From Martelella endophytica (GTDB taxonomy: Bacteria > Pseudomonadota > Alphaproteobacteria > Rhizobiales > Rhizobiaceae), in NCBI RefSeq assembly GCF_000960975.1, contig NZ_CP010803.1, positions 434,001-498,000 of the forward strand: a DNA stretch of 64,000 bases. The letters run 5' to 3'. Positions 46,625 to 56,193 of the stretch are shown piece after piece; positions within the stretch are counted from its first letter, which is position 1; every line of letters begins with the position of its first letter. Position numbers and translations under genes: made by a program. The notes below the pieces were generated by a model. It saw only the letters and a program-made list of their open reading frames with translations. It was not told the DNA's origin and ran no database searches.

Positions 46625-47791
46625 CTATTTCAGCTGCGCGTCCAGCCAGTCAAAGGCGGCCTTCTGCCGGTCTTCGGTGAAGATATGCCCACCCGGCCAG
46701 ATCTCCGTGACGAGCTTGTCATCGGCATCATAGGCCGACCAGACAGCATGCATCTTCGCATAGGCATCCTCGACCGAAGCCTTCGGGAACAGGCTATCCT
46801 CTTCGCCTGCGAAGAAATACATCGCCTTCGGGGCGGCAAGGGCAGCGACGTCCGGATAGTCCATCAACTTCGCCAGGCCAGGATGGCTCATATACCAGGC
46901 AGACTGGCCCTTGAGCTGGTTGTTGCCGGGCACCATCAGCCCGTCATAGGTCGCCATCCAGCAATCGACGACAGTGGCCTTGACCACCGGCGACAGGGCA
47001 GCGAGCTGCCAGGCGCGGTATGCGCCCATGGAAAAGCCGACGACGCCGACGCTGTCGGGGTCGACCTCATCGAGGCTCGCAACGAATTCCGAGGCACGGA
47101 GATCTTCCTGCGCCATGATCCCCGCCAGCGACGAACCTAGATTGACGAGGTTGGACGCCAGCGCCTGCTGCGCCTCATAACCGTTGCCGGCACGATCGCC
47201 CCAGCCAAGCGCATCGGTGGCGACGACGACATAGCCGCGTTTGGCGAGCTCCTCACCCGGAAACAGTCCGGTGAAATACTTCTCGGACCATTGCTTGGCC
47301 GATTCCAGACGCGCCTCGTCATACCAGGGACGGATCCACTTTTCCTTGCCGATGTCGAAGCGGGCACCGTGATCGTGCAGCATCAGCACGCCCGGAAACG
47401 GCCCCTCGCCCTTCGGCACCAGCACGATGGCCGCGATGCGACTTTCATCGGTGACATTGAAGGCGACGCGCTTGGCGATGAAGTCGCCGCGGTCGATCTC
47501 GTCGATGACGGTCGGCGCGAAGTCGATGGTATCGACGGACGGCAGCATCAGCGCCTCGGCAGTGGGCAATGCTTTTTCGCGCCATGCCGCCGGATCGCCG
47601 CCGTCATAGGCCAGCGGATAGGTCATCTTCGCCTTCAGTTCGGAGAAGAAGGTCGGCATGTTGCCGTCGGTGATCGGATGGGTTTCGAAGAACGTTCCGG
47701 TTTTCGGCTCGAGCGGCGTTTCGGCAGACTGGGAATAGCAGGTTGAGACCATGGTTACCCCGATGAGTGCGGTCAGGACAGCGAGTTTCAT
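46625..47791 (-). CDS. Exported acetyl-xylan-esterase-like alpha/beta hydrolase
   Basis: 388 residues with an N-terminal signal peptide (about 1-21). Nucleophile S254 in GFSMGAY, an acid in FAGEEDSLFP and H near 374 in GGHIF give a complete triad; LHDHGARFD near 138-146 forms the oxyanion side. The fold matches the acetyl xylan esterase/dienelactone hydrolase group, so it probably deacylates carbohydrate in the periplasm. It overlaps the next esterase gene by four bases; the pair is divergent from glpD. Confidence 0.82.
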   Translation of the reverse strand: MKLAVLTALIGVTMVSTCYSQSAETPLEPKTGTFFETHPITDGNMPTFFSELKAKMTYPLAYDGGDPAAWREKALPTAEALMLPSVDTIDFAPTVIDEIDRGDFIAKRVAFNVTDESRIAAIVLVPKGEGPFPGVLMLHDHGARFDIGKEKWIRPWYDEARLESAKQWSEKYFTGLFPGEELAKRGYVVVATDALGWGDRAGNGYEAQQALASNLVNLGSSLAGIMAQEDLRASEFVASLDEVDPDSVGVVGFSMGAYRAWQLAALSPVVKATVVDCWMATYDGLMVPGNNQLKGQSAWYMSHPGLAKLMDYPDVAALAAPKAMYFFAGEEDSLFPKASVEDAYAKMHAVWSAYDADDKLVTEIWPGGHIFTEDRQKAAFDWLDAQLK

Positions 47792-48804
47792 TCCGTTTCC
47801 TCCACGACAAGATGATTGTAATGCAGCCAGTCGGCAAGGAGCGCGGGCCAGCCGGCGACGGGCATGCCCTGATCGGCCGCGCCCTTGATGCCGAAGCCAT
47901 GACGGCCGTCACTGAAGATGTGCATTTCGGCCGGCACCCCGGCCTCGTGCAGCGCCAGATAGAAGTTCACCGCGTTCTGGGCGGGTACCGATGGGTCGTT
48001 ATCGGCCAGAACCATGAAGGTCTGTGGCGTTTCTGCCGTGACGTGCTTTTCCGGCGAATAGAGCGCTTCCTGTTCCGGTGTCGGCATCTCGCCGAGAAGC
48101 GCCTCGCGCGAGCCCGTGTGCACGAAGGGGTCTTCCATCGTCACGACGGGGTAAACCAGGACGTTGAAATCTGGGCGCGCCGAAAGACTGTCTGCATCAT
48201 CGATCGGCTCGTAGGCCTCGCGGTCGTAAGCCGTTGCCACGGAAGCCGCGAGATGGCCTGCCGCCGAAAAGCCGAGAATGCCGATCTTGTCGGGATCGAG
48301 CCCCCATTCCGCCGCATGCGCACGCACAAGCCGCACAGCGCGCTGGCCATCGGCAAGCGTGACATCCGGGCCGGCCTCGTGACCTTCGCCCGGCAGGCGA
48401 TAGGCGAGAAGGAACGTCGTCACGCCCTCGGGCGCCAGCGCCTTGGCGATCTCTATGCCCTCCTTGTCGAGAACGACGCGCCGGTAGGAACCGCCGGGCG
48501 CCACGATGATCGATGTGCCGTTCGGATTTTCCGGCAGCAGGACGGTGAGCGAGGGATCGGCAATGCCCATCAGCGCGCGATCTGCCCGAAACAGATCCTT
48601 GCTGCGCTCGACGACATAGGGTTCGAGGCTTTCCGGCGTACCGGCCGGCCGGCCGTTCCAGAGCGAGATGACCTGCTCGTTGGTCAATCCCGGTCCTGTG
48701 GCCGGCTCCTCGGCCTGAGCAAGGCCGGCGCCAAGCGCGATAAGAGATGCCGCAAATACGGGAGCGGCGACCCGCAATGCGCGGGCACGAAAATCGATTG
48801 TCAT
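47788..48804 (-). CDS. Exported alpha/beta hydrolase (BD-FAE/esterase-lipase type)
   Basis: 338 residues from the ATG at 48804 (GGGAGG seven bases upstream). A signal peptide spans about 1-31, ending GLAQAEEP. The APGGSYRRVV oxyanion loop near 98-107, GFSAAGHLA with the nucleophile near 185, LADNDPSVP near 276 and DGRHGFG near 304 give the hormone-sensitive-lipase-like bifunctional deacetylase/feruloyl-esterase pattern. It leads a two-gene unit of exported esterases, suggesting plant-polysaccharide deacylation; no glycanase is nearby, so this is inference. Confidence 0.82.
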   Translation of the reverse strand: MTIDFRARALRVAAPVFAASLIALGAGLAQAEEPATGPGLTNEQVISLWNGRPAGTPESLEPYVVERSKDLFRADRALMGIADPSLTVLLPENPNGTSIIVAPGGSYRRVVLDKEGIEIAKALAPEGVTTFLLAYRLPGEGHEAGPDVTLADGQRAVRLVRAHAAEWGLDPDKIGILGFSAAGHLAASVATAYDREAYEPIDDADSLSARPDFNVLVYPVVTMEDPFVHTGSREALLGEMPTPEQEALYSPEKHVTAETPQTFMVLADNDPSVPAQNAVNFYLALHEAGVPAEMHIFSDGRHGFGIKGAADQGMPVAGWPALLADWLHYNHLVVEETE

Positions 48805-48842
48805 GTGGACCTCCCAGTCAGGACGCCCCAAATGCGCCCTAA

Positions 48843-48895
48843 CTAGCATACTAGAGGATTTGCATAGCAGTTCAATATTAAATTCAAATTTGAAT
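48843..48895. promoter_or_regulatory. Palindromes between the esterase unit and glpD
   Basis: CTAG-N4-CTAG (48843-48854) lies 40 bases before the esterase start; CTAG is rare in such genomes, so two copies in 12 bases stand out. The perfect 14-base palindrome ATTCAAATTTGAAT lies at 48882-48895. Both are good candidates for operators of the esterase unit. Confidence 0.45.
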
Positions 48896-48984
48896 ATAGA
48901 GATCAGTCATTTAACAGTTGTCAGCTACGCCGCCGGTCGTCTGGCAAGCGAAGTGGCGACGCATCCGTATGGCGATCATCCTCG

Positions 48985-49030
48985 AAAACGAATAATTCCG
49001 AAAATAAATTTGACAAAACGAATATTTTCG
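48985..49030 (+). promoter_or_regulatory. Candidate GlpR-type sites and promoter before glpD
   Basis: AAAACGAATA occurs at 48985-48994 and 49015-49024, 30 bases apart, and CGAAAATA (48999-49006) with TATTTTCG (49023-49030) forms an inverted repeat. TTGACA lies at 49010-49015. DeoR-family GlpR recognises repeated AACGAA-type half sites, so these are plausible GlpR sites; glpR itself is not in the window. Confidence 0.5.
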
Positions 49031-49065
49031 CGCACTTCTGGCGACCAACGAGCGTGGAGACAGCA

Positions 49066-50583
49066 ATGACCGGCGAGACCCCGAAAGCGCCTGTGGACCT
49101 CTTCGTCATCGGCGGTGGCGTCAATGGCGTCGGAGTGGCACGCGATGCCGTCGGCCGCGGGCTTTCGGTGACGCTGGCCGAAATGCACGATCTGGCTTCC
49201 GCCACGTCTTCAGCTTCCACCAAGCTCTATCATGGCGGCCTGCGCTACCTCGAATATTACGAGTTCCGGCTGGTGCGCGAGGCGCTGATCGAGCGCGAGG
49301 TGCTGCTAAAGGCGATGCCGCATATTTCTTGGCCGATGCGCTTCGTGCTGCCGCACCACAAGGGGCTGAGGCCATGGTGGCTTCTAAGGCTGGGCCTGTT
49401 CCTCTACGACCATCTCGGCGGCCGCAAGATCCTGCCGGCAACGAGGTCGCTGGATCTTGCACGAGACGTTGCCGGCACGCCGCTGAAGAGCGAATACCGC
49501 CGCGCCTTCGAATATTCCGATTGCTGGGTGCAGGACGCACGCCTCGTCAGCCTGATGGCGCGCGATGCGAGCGAGCGCGGCGCCACCATCATGACCCGCA
49601 CCAGGGTGACGGGCGCCGAGCAAGTCAGCGCCGAAGATGGCAACACCCTCTGGAAAATCTCGCTTGAGGACGAGACCGGGCCGCGTGCCCCCGTCTTCGC
49701 TCGTGCGCTGGTCAATGCCGGTGGCCCCTGGGTCGCCGATCTGCTGAAGGGCACGCTCGGCATCGAAACGAAGGAAAAGGTCCGCCTCGTTCGCGGCAGC
49801 CACATCGTCACAAAGAAACTCTACGACCACGACCGCTGCTATTTCTTCCAGGGCACGGACGGCCGGATCATCTTCGCAATTCCCTATGAACAGGATTTCA
49901 CCCTGATCGGCACCACCGATCAGGACCATCACAGCTCGAGCGAGCATGTGGAATGCACACCGGAGGAAGCAGACTATCTCTGCCGCTTCGCCTCCGACTA
50001 TTTCCGCCAGCCCGTCACTCGCGATGACATCGTGTGGACCTATTCAGGGGTGCGCCCGCTTTATGATGACGGCGCCTCGTCGGCGACGGCAGCGACGCGC
50101 GATTACGTGCTTTCGCTGAGGGAAGACGGCGCGCCGCTGCTCAGCGTTTTCGGCGGAAAGATCACCACCCACCGCAAACTTGCGGAAGCGGTTTTCCACA
50201 AGTTGTCCCATCATTTTCCACAGGCCGGCGCTGACTGGACGGCGGGCTCGACGCTGCCGGGTGGTGACTTTCCGGTGACAGATGCGGCAAGGCTTCCGGA
50301 GAAGCTGAAGGCAGATTACCCCTTCCTCGATTTTGCCATGGCCTTGCGTCTCTTCCGCACCTATGGCAGCGAGTGCTGGACGCTTCTTGGCGACGCCCGC
50401 GCGCTTGCGGATCTCGGCCGCGACTTCGGCGGCGGCCTTACCGAGCGCGAGGTGTGCTGGCTCGTCGAGAAGGAATTCGCCCGCTCTGCGGAGGATATCG
50501 TCTTCCGCCGCACCAAGCTCGGCCTCAGGATGAGCCCGGAGGAAATCGCCGCGCTCGACGACTGGCTTCAAAACGCCGGCTGA
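49066..50583 (+). CDS. glpD: Glycerol-3-phosphate dehydrogenase (aerobic)
   Basis: 505 residues from the ATG at 49066, preferred over one at 49054 because GGAG lies seven bases upstream. VDLFVIGGGVNGVGVARDAVGRG (about 10-32) binds FAD; STKLYHGGLRYLEYYEF near 50-65 and TYSGVRPLYDDGA near 325 are GlpD signatures. A membrane-bound flavoenzyme, it oxidises glycerol-3-phosphate to dihydroxyacetone phosphate and feeds quinones. It is followed 24 bases later by glpK. No uptake genes for glycerol are adjacent. Confidence 0.96.
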   Translation: MTGETPKAPVDLFVIGGGVNGVGVARDAVGRGLSVTLAEMHDLASATSSASTKLYHGGLRYLEYYEFRLVREALIEREVLLKAMPHISWPMRFVLPHHKGLRPWWLLRLGLFLYDHLGGRKILPATRSLDLARDVAGTPLKSEYRRAFEYSDCWVQDARLVSLMARDASERGATIMTRTRVTGAEQVSAEDGNTLWKISLEDETGPRAPVFARALVNAGGPWVADLLKGTLGIETKEKVRLVRGSHIVTKKLYDHDRCYFFQGTDGRIIFAIPYEQDFTLIGTTDQDHHSSSEHVECTPEEADYLCRFASDYFRQPVTRDDIVWTYSGVRPLYDDGASSATAATRDYVLSLREDGAPLLSVFGGKITTHRKLAEAVFHKLSHHFPQAGADWTAGSTLPGGDFPVTDAARLPEKLKADYPFLDFAMALRLFRTYGSECWTLLGDARALADLGRDFGGGLTEREVCWLVEKEFARSAEDIVFRRTKLGLRMSPEEIAALDDWLQNAG

Positions 50584-50607
50584 CCGGCATCTCTGGGAGG
50601 AGAAAAC

Positions 50608-52098
50608 ATGGCGCATATTCTGGCAATCGACCAGGGCACGACATCGAGCCGCGCGATCGTCTTCGACGACAGGATGCGCCTCGTCGCCACCGCGCAGGAA
50701 GAGTTCCGCCAGATCTATCCCGCTTCCGGCCATGTCGAACACGATCCGGCCGACATCTGGTCGACGGTCGCCGCCACCTGCCGCGAGGGGATCGAGCGGG
50801 CGGAAATTCCCGCCGCCGACATCGCCGCCATCGGCATCGCCAACCAGCGCGAGACCGTGATCATCTGGGATCGGGACACCGGCCGCCCGATCCACAATGC
50901 CATCGTCTGGCAGGACCGGCGCACGGCGGAGCTTTGCGGCAAACTGCGCGAAGACGGCCACGAGGCCTTCATCACCTCGGCCACCGGCCTCCTGCTCGAC
51001 CCCTACTTTTCCGCCACCAAGATCGCCTGGCTGCTGGACAATGTGGAGGGTGCCCGCCAGAAGGCCCGCGATGGCCGCCTCGCCTTCGGCACGGTGGACA
51101 CCTATCTGATCTGGCGGCTGACCGGCGGCAAGGCCCATGTGACCGACGCCACCAATGCGGCACGCACCATGCTCTACAACATCCACAAGGGTGACTGGGA
51201 CGCCGATATCTGCGAGCTGCTGAATATCCCGCTTGCGATCCTGCCCGAGGTGAAGGATTGCGCCGCCGATTTCGGCATGACCCGCGCTGATCTCTTCGGC
51301 CGACCGGTTCCGATCTTTGGCGTCGCCGGCGACCAGCAGGCGGCAACTGTCGGTCAGGCCTGCTTCGAGCCGGGCATGATGAAGTCGACCTATGGCACCG
51401 GCTGTTTCGCCCTGCTCAACACCGGCGACAAACCGGTTCGCAGCGAAAGCCGGATGCTGACCACGCTCGCCTATCAGCTCGACGGCAAGCGGACCTATGC
51501 GCTGGAGGGATCGATCTTCATCGCCGGCGCCGTGGTCCAGTGGCTGCGCGACGGGCTGAAGGTGATCCGTCATGCCCGCGAGACCAATGCGCTGGCGAAC
51601 GCCGCAGACAAGGAACAGACGCTCTACATGGTGCCGGCCTTTACCGGCCTCGGGGCGCCCTACTGGGATGCCGAAAGTCGCGGCGCGATCTTCGGCCTCA
51701 CCCGCAATTCCGGCCCCGCCGAATTCGCCCGCGCGGCACTGCAGAGCGTCGGCTACCAGACCCGTGACCTCCTGGAGGCGATGCAGGCCGACTGGGGCAG
51801 TTCCGACAGCGCCAATATCCTGCGTGTCGATGGCGGCATGAGCGCCAATGACTGGACCATGCAGTTTCTCGCCGACATTCTCGGCGTGCCGGTCGACCGG
51901 CCGAAAGTGGTGGAAACGACGGCGCTGGGGGCGGCCTGGCTTGCCGGCATGTGCGCCGGCCTCTATCCGGGCCAGGCGGAATTTGCCGAGAGCTGGGCGC
52001 TCGAGCGCCAGTTCAAGCCGGAAATGCCGGAGGCACGGCGCGAGAAGCTCTACAAGGGCTGGAAGAACGCCGTCAGCCGAACGCTCGGTCCGATCTGA
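50608..52098 (+). CDS. glpK: Glycerol kinase
   Basis: 496 residues, full length. FGGY-family motifs are clear: [15 protein letters not shown] (6-20), [13 protein letters not shown] near 133, [14 protein letters not shown] near 240, and the C-terminal [15 protein letters not shown] near 408-422. It phosphorylates glycerol to glycerol-3-phosphate, the GlpD substrate. GGGAGGAG precedes the ATG. It is transcribed with glpD. Confidence 0.97.
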   Translation: MAHILAIDQGTTSSRAIVFDDRMRLVATAQEEFRQIYPASGHVEHDPADIWSTVAATCREGIERAEIPAADIAAIGIANQRETVIIWDRDTGRPIHNAIVWQDRRTAELCGKLREDGHEAFITSATGLLLDPYFSATKIAWLLDNVEGARQKARDGRLAFGTVDTYLIWRLTGGKAHVTDATNAARTMLYNIHKGDWDADICELLNIPLAILPEVKDCAADFGMTRADLFGRPVPIFGVAGDQQAATVGQACFEPGMMKSTYGTGCFALLNTGDKPVRSESRMLTTLAYQLDGKRTYALEGSIFIAGAVVQWLRDGLKVIRHARETNALANAADKEQTLYMVPAFTGLGAPYWDAESRGAIFGLTRNSGPAEFARAALQSVGYQTRDLLEAMQADWGSSDSANILRVDGGMSANDWTMQFLADILGVPVDRPKVVETTALGAAWLAGMCAGLYPGQAEFAESWALERQFKPEMPEARREKLYKGWKNAVSRTLGPI

Positions 52099-52130
52099 TC
52101 AAGAGCGCAAGAGGCTCAAGGGCGCAAGCG

Positions 52131-52334
52131 TCAGTTGTGGAAGACGCTGCGGACGACGCGATAGACGAGGTGCAACACCAGGAGCGTGCCGCCGACGACG
52201 AGCACGATATGGGTGAGCGGAACGAGCAGGCTCTCCTGGATGGTGCCCGCGACATCGCCTCTTTCAAGAAGACAGACATGTATGGTCCAGGTGGCAAAAC
52301 CGATGACCACCAGCACAAGGCCGGCAATTTTCAT
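52131..52334 (-). CDS. Small two-segment membrane protein
   Basis: 67 residues from the ATG at 52334 (GGGAG upstream). Hydrophobic stretches lie at about 3-19 and 38-58, separated by a loop with LLERGDVAGTIQES. No family was recognised, though the layout is like small conserved rhizobial inner-membrane proteins. It is convergent with glpK, 32 bases apart. Confidence 0.65.
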   Translation of the reverse strand: MKIAGLVLVVIGFATWTIHVCLLERGDVAGTIQESLLVPLTHIVLVVGGTLLVLHLVYRVVRSVFHN

Positions 52335-52693
52335 ATTTCCGATCTCCCGCTGGAATGCATGAGTTCGAGAACGGTCCTTCGGCAGACGGGCAAAAGCCCG
52401 CAAATTTGGCCGTGGAGAAGACCGTACGACGGCCGATGACACCGGTCGATACCATCGGCATTTCATAATGTTTAGAACTGTTTTGTGGCAATTTGAGGCC
52501 GCAAGGTGCACGGCAGAGCGGACAGAAAACTGCGAAATGCGTTGACACCGCCGGGCTTTTCTCGCTTCAACTGCCACAGTGCCGGAATCACGGGCCCTGT
52601 CCCGTGTTTTCGTTTATCGTGAATATCTACAAGAACACGCGGGTCAGTCGATAAAAACTGGCAGGGTCCCCGACCCTCATGCGGAGAAACACC
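52335..52693. other. Intergenic region before the sugar porter
   Basis: About 360 bases without a supportable gene. It holds a small hairpin (CGGGC-AAAA-GCCCG at 52387-52400) and a rather AT-rich stretch before 52690, but no clear promoter could be assigned by eye. Confidence 0.4.
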
Positions 52694-54022
52694 ATGCTAA
52701 TCGCTATCGTCATCGTCGCCGCATTGTTCGGCTTGCTCTTCGGTTTTGACCAGGGCGTCATCTCGGGTGCGCTGCCCTTCATCAAGCAGACCTTCACCAT
52801 CTCGACCTTCATGGAAGGCGTGATCACCTCGGCCGTGCCGCTCGGCGCGGTGGCGGGCACCATCCTCGCCATGGTGACCACCGACCGCTACGGCCGCAAG
52901 CCGATGCTCATCCTCGGCGCGATGATCTTCCTGGTCGGCTCGCTGATTTCGGCGCTCGCCTTCAACCAGTACGTCCTGACGCTTGCCCGCCTCATCATCG
53001 GTGTCGGCATCGGCGCCTCGGCCATGACCGCGCCGATGTTCCTGGCCGAAGTCGCGCCGGCCCGTATCCGCGGCACGATCGTCTCCGCCTTCCAGCTGAT
53101 GATCACCATCGGCATCCTCGTATCCTACATGTCGGACGCAGCCTTTGGCGGCTCGGGCGACTGGCGCTGGATGATCGGCGTCGGCGTCTTCCCGTCGCTG
53201 ATCGCCCTTGTCGGCATCCTGCTTTCGCCGGAAACGCCGCGCTGGCTGACGCTGAATTCCAACGCCGACAAGGCCCGCGACATCATCGCCCACCTGCAGC
53301 CGGAATCGAGCCCGGCCGATATCGACAGGATCATCACCGAGATCAAGGAAAGCGCCGGCGATGTCGGCGCCGACCCTGCCTGGAGTACTTTTCTCAAGAA
53401 AAGCATCCTGCCGGCAACCAGCTTTGCCATGCTCGCCTTCGTGCTTCAGCAGCTCTCCGGCATCAACGCGATCATCTATTACGCGCCCGAAATCTTCAAG
53501 AATGCCGGCTTCTCCGGCACCACGACCGAGCTTCTGGCCACCGTCGGCATCGGCGTCATCAACGTCGCGCTGACGATCGTGGCGATGTATCTGGTGGAAT
53601 CGATCGGCCGACGCAAGTTGCTGATCACGGGCTTCATCGGCACCTCGGCATCCATGGCTCTTGTAACGATCGCCACAATGCTCGATATCGCGGCGACGCC
53701 CTATCTCGCGCTGATCGGCATCTTCACCTTCATCGCCTTCTTTGCCGTCAGCCTCGGTCCGCTCCCCTGGCTCTACATGTCGGAACTGTTCCCGCTCAGG
53801 CTGCGTCCGCGCGGCATGGCGCTCGCCTCTGTCGCCAACTGGTTCTTCAACTTCGTTGTGGCGCTGCTCTTCCCTGTGGCCCTCGGCAGCATTGGCATCG
53901 TCGGCACCTTTGCCATCTTCACCGGCTTCTGCGTTATCGGTATCGTCTATGCGATCGCGGCCGCGCCGGAAACGAAGGGCGTGACACTCGAGGAAATCGA
54001 ACACCGCACGATGGGTATCTGA
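52694..54022 (+). CDS. Sugar porter family MFS transporter
   Basis: 442 residues from the ATG at 52694 (GGAGAAA upstream; an ATG at 52679 is less well placed). Twelve segments and the sugar-porter signatures FGFDQGVISGALPFI near segment 1, DRYGRKP (motif A), SPETPRWL near 178, LQQLSGINAIIYYAPEIF near 255 and PETKG near the end are complete. It likely imports a hexose, pentose or polyol by proton symport. A strong terminator follows; the DUF2264 gene is convergent. Confidence 0.92.
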   Translation: MLIAIVIVAALFGLLFGFDQGVISGALPFIKQTFTISTFMEGVITSAVPLGAVAGTILAMVTTDRYGRKPMLILGAMIFLVGSLISALAFNQYVLTLARLIIGVGIGASAMTAPMFLAEVAPARIRGTIVSAFQLMITIGILVSYMSDAAFGGSGDWRWMIGVGVFPSLIALVGILLSPETPRWLTLNSNADKARDIIAHLQPESSPADIDRIITEIKESAGDVGADPAWSTFLKKSILPATSFAMLAFVLQQLSGINAIIYYAPEIFKNAGFSGTTTELLATVGIGVINVALTIVAMYLVESIGRRKLLITGFIGTSASMALVTIATMLDIAATPYLALIGIFTFIAFFAVSLGPLPWLYMSELFPLRLRPRGMALASVANWFFNFVVALLFPVALGSIGIVGTFAIFTGFCVIGIVYAIAAAPETKGVTLEEIEHRTMGI

Positions 54023-54050
54023 ACACTTTCGTCATGCACCAAAAATCAGA

Positions 54051-54080
54051 GCCGGCCCGCATTGTCGAATGCGGGCCGGC
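54051..54080. terminator. Bidirectional terminator
   Basis: GCCGGCCCGCATT (54051-54063) and AATGCGGGCCGGC (54068-54080) are perfect 13-base arms around GTCG. T-rich sequence follows on the plus side (TTTGTCTTG), and on the minus side the reverse complement gives TCTGATTTTT, so it can serve both the sugar porter and the convergent DUF2264 gene. Confidence 0.85.
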
Positions 54081-54110
54081 TTTGTCTTGTCCGGGGGCAG
54101 TGTTGCCGGC

Positions 54111-56000
54111 TCAGGCGCCACTGAGGGCCAGGCCGTGCTTCTCGGCAAAACCGCGGACGGTCTCCGGCAGCCCGACGGGCGGCAGGTTTGACACCGGATG
54201 CGTGACGCCGAAGGCCGCGGTGGCGAGAAAATGCTCGCCGGGCGGCAATTCGCCGAAGAGACGCGGAAACAGCGTCGCCGGAAAGCGGATATTGGTGTTC
54301 GGCGCCGGGCGGATGATCTCGCCGGCACGCTCGCCGAGAAGATCGACGATCGCCGAGGTATGGCTCGGCGTGGTGATCACGGCGCGGCCGGTCTCCTTCA
54401 ACAGGCCCTTGGCAAAGGCAGGATCACGCTCGCCGGTGCGATCTACCGAAAAGCCGCCTTCGGCAAAGAACAGCCGGTCGGCGGTCGTCACCTTGTGCAG
54501 GCGGACATGCCAGCCCTCGGCCGCGAAATCGAGCCAGGTCTCGATCTTCAGCCGGTCGTCGGGCGTCCACACGCCCCAGATCATGTCGCTGTCGACACCT
54601 TCCTCGGTGATCGCCGCCCGCGACATGAAGGAGCGCCCGTCGCGCGAGACGGCGATGCCGCAATCAACCGCACTCTGCTCGGGTTTCTCCGGCACGGTGG
54701 TGTCGCTCTTGACCGAGAAGCAGAAGGCCGAGGAATAGACGAAGCGGGAATATTTGGCATCGAAATGACGATGCTCGCTGCCGTTCTGGCCGCCGGTCAG
54801 CATCACCGCATCGCCCGTAGCGCGACGCATGGCGAAGCCCGCCGCCGGCGCAAACACGCGACCGCCCGGCAGCGCTTCCGGAGCTTCCTCCTCGGCCATC
54901 CAGAACGGATGATCGTCGGGAAGCGCCAGCACAAGGAATATCTTCAGCGCCCAATAGGGTGAACCCGGCGCATTGTAGGATTCCGACATCAGCAGGTTCG
55001 GATAGCTGTAACCGATCGACAGCACGCCGTCGCGACCGGCGATCGGCATGGTCGACCACCAGCGCAGGTGCCGCAGCAACAGGCCCTTGATGCGTCCCCA
55101 CGGCAGCACTTCCTCGTCGGCATAGGCGCAGCCGGCCCAGAACGCACCTTCGGCAAACCGGTAGGTCAGCGACCGGCCATAGGGGATTGCAGCGCCGTCA
55201 TCGGCGAACCAGTGCTGGAAATCCTCGGCAAACAGGCGGGCGCGCTCGCGATAGCGCGTGGCGTGGTCCGGATAGAGGTCGGCTGCGACCTTGGCCACGA
55301 CAAGCCCGTAGAAATGGAGCGCCATAGGCGAATAGTAGTCGCGATGGCGCCAGACGCCGTCGCGGTAATAGCCGTCGCCGAGATAGAAGGTCTCGATCCG
55401 CTCGAGCGCCTTGGTGACCGCCTCTTCCGACCACTGACGTCCGACATTGCGCAGGCCGAGATTGACCAGCACGCGGAAGAACAGCCAGTTATTGTCCGGC
55501 ACGTCCAGCTCGTTGATGGTCAACAGGAAACGCTCGGCCTTGTCCTTGGCCGGCTCCGACATCGGACGCCAGAAGACGTCGGGCGCGAGCAGCAGCGTGA
55601 GGCCGATGCCCGCCATTTCGACCAGCCGCTGATCGAACGGCCGGGGCTTGCCCCAGTATTCCTCGTGGTTCGGGTCCATGCCATGGGAGAAGCCGTCGAC
55701 ATAGCGCCGGGCATCCTCGAAGCTTGCACCGCCGGCGACCAGCGGCACGATGCCCCACAGCGGACGAACGAAGGCCTCCATTTCGGCGGCCCGGTCATCA
55801 TAATGCGCGCCGCCCGCCGAAAGCCTGAGCGCCGCGCCGCCTTCCGAAAACCAGGGCGCAAGCGGGGCGTAAAAGCTCGTCACCGCGTCCTGAAGGTCGG
55901 CTTTCGTTTTCAGCGGATTGCCGGCCATCGGATTGCAGGCCGTCATCTGGCGGATCAACGGCTGCCGATCCCATGCTGAATACGAAGGTCCTGATGTCAT
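54111..56000 (-). CDS. DUF2264 protein (heparinase-like alpha/alpha barrel)
   Basis: 629 residues from the ATG at 56000 (GGGGAG nine bases upstream). NPLKTKADLQDAVTSFYAPL starts the DUF2264 domain; GGAHYDDRAAEMEAFVRPLWGI, GKPRPFDQRLVEMAGIG and DNNWLFFRVLVNLGLR follow. The N-terminal half looks like an alpha/alpha toroid and the C-terminal half like a beta-sandwich, the general plan of polysaccharide lyases and heparinase-type enzymes. Members act on uronic-acid sugars or are of unknown function. No transporter or sugar operon is adjacent on the same strand except the convergent sugar porter. Confidence 0.82.
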   Translation of the reverse strand: MTSGPSYSAWDRQPLIRQMTACNPMAGNPLKTKADLQDAVTSFYAPLAPWFSEGGAALRLSAGGAHYDDRAAEMEAFVRPLWGIVPLVAGGASFEDARRYVDGFSHGMDPNHEEYWGKPRPFDQRLVEMAGIGLTLLLAPDVFWRPMSEPAKDKAERFLLTINELDVPDNNWLFFRVLVNLGLRNVGRQWSEEAVTKALERIETFYLGDGYYRDGVWRHRDYYSPMALHFYGLVVAKVAADLYPDHATRYRERARLFAEDFQHWFADDGAAIPYGRSLTYRFAEGAFWAGCAYADEEVLPWGRIKGLLLRHLRWWSTMPIAGRDGVLSIGYSYPNLLMSESYNAPGSPYWALKIFLVLALPDDHPFWMAEEEAPEALPGGRVFAPAAGFAMRRATGDAVMLTGGQNGSEHRHFDAKYSRFVYSSAFCFSVKSDTTVPEKPEQSAVDCGIAVSRDGRSFMSRAAITEEGVDSDMIWGVWTPDDRLKIETWLDFAAEGWHVRLHKVTTADRLFFAEGGFSVDRTGERDPAFAKGLLKETGRAVITTPSHTSAIVDLLGERAGEIIRPAPNTNIRFPATLFPRLFGELPPGEHFLATAAFGVTHPVSNLPPVGLPETVRGFAEKHGLALSGA

Positions 56001-56193
56001 CCCGATAAACTCCCCGTGTCGGCGCCGGATATCCGGCCTTGCCTCCATGTATGAGCTTTACCGCGCTGCAATTGATATGAAAAGGGAATCCAAAGCGTAA
56101 GTCAGATTTAACGCCCAAAAAACTGGAGGTCGCGTCCGGATCGAGCTCGCCTGCGCCGCCTGCGCGGATATACGGGCGGCAGGGAAGGCCGAC

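Noticed and set aside
52697..54004. Long minus-strand frame opposite the sugar porter
   Set aside because: Rich in His/Asp/Glu/Arg with no motif; shadow of an MFS gene.
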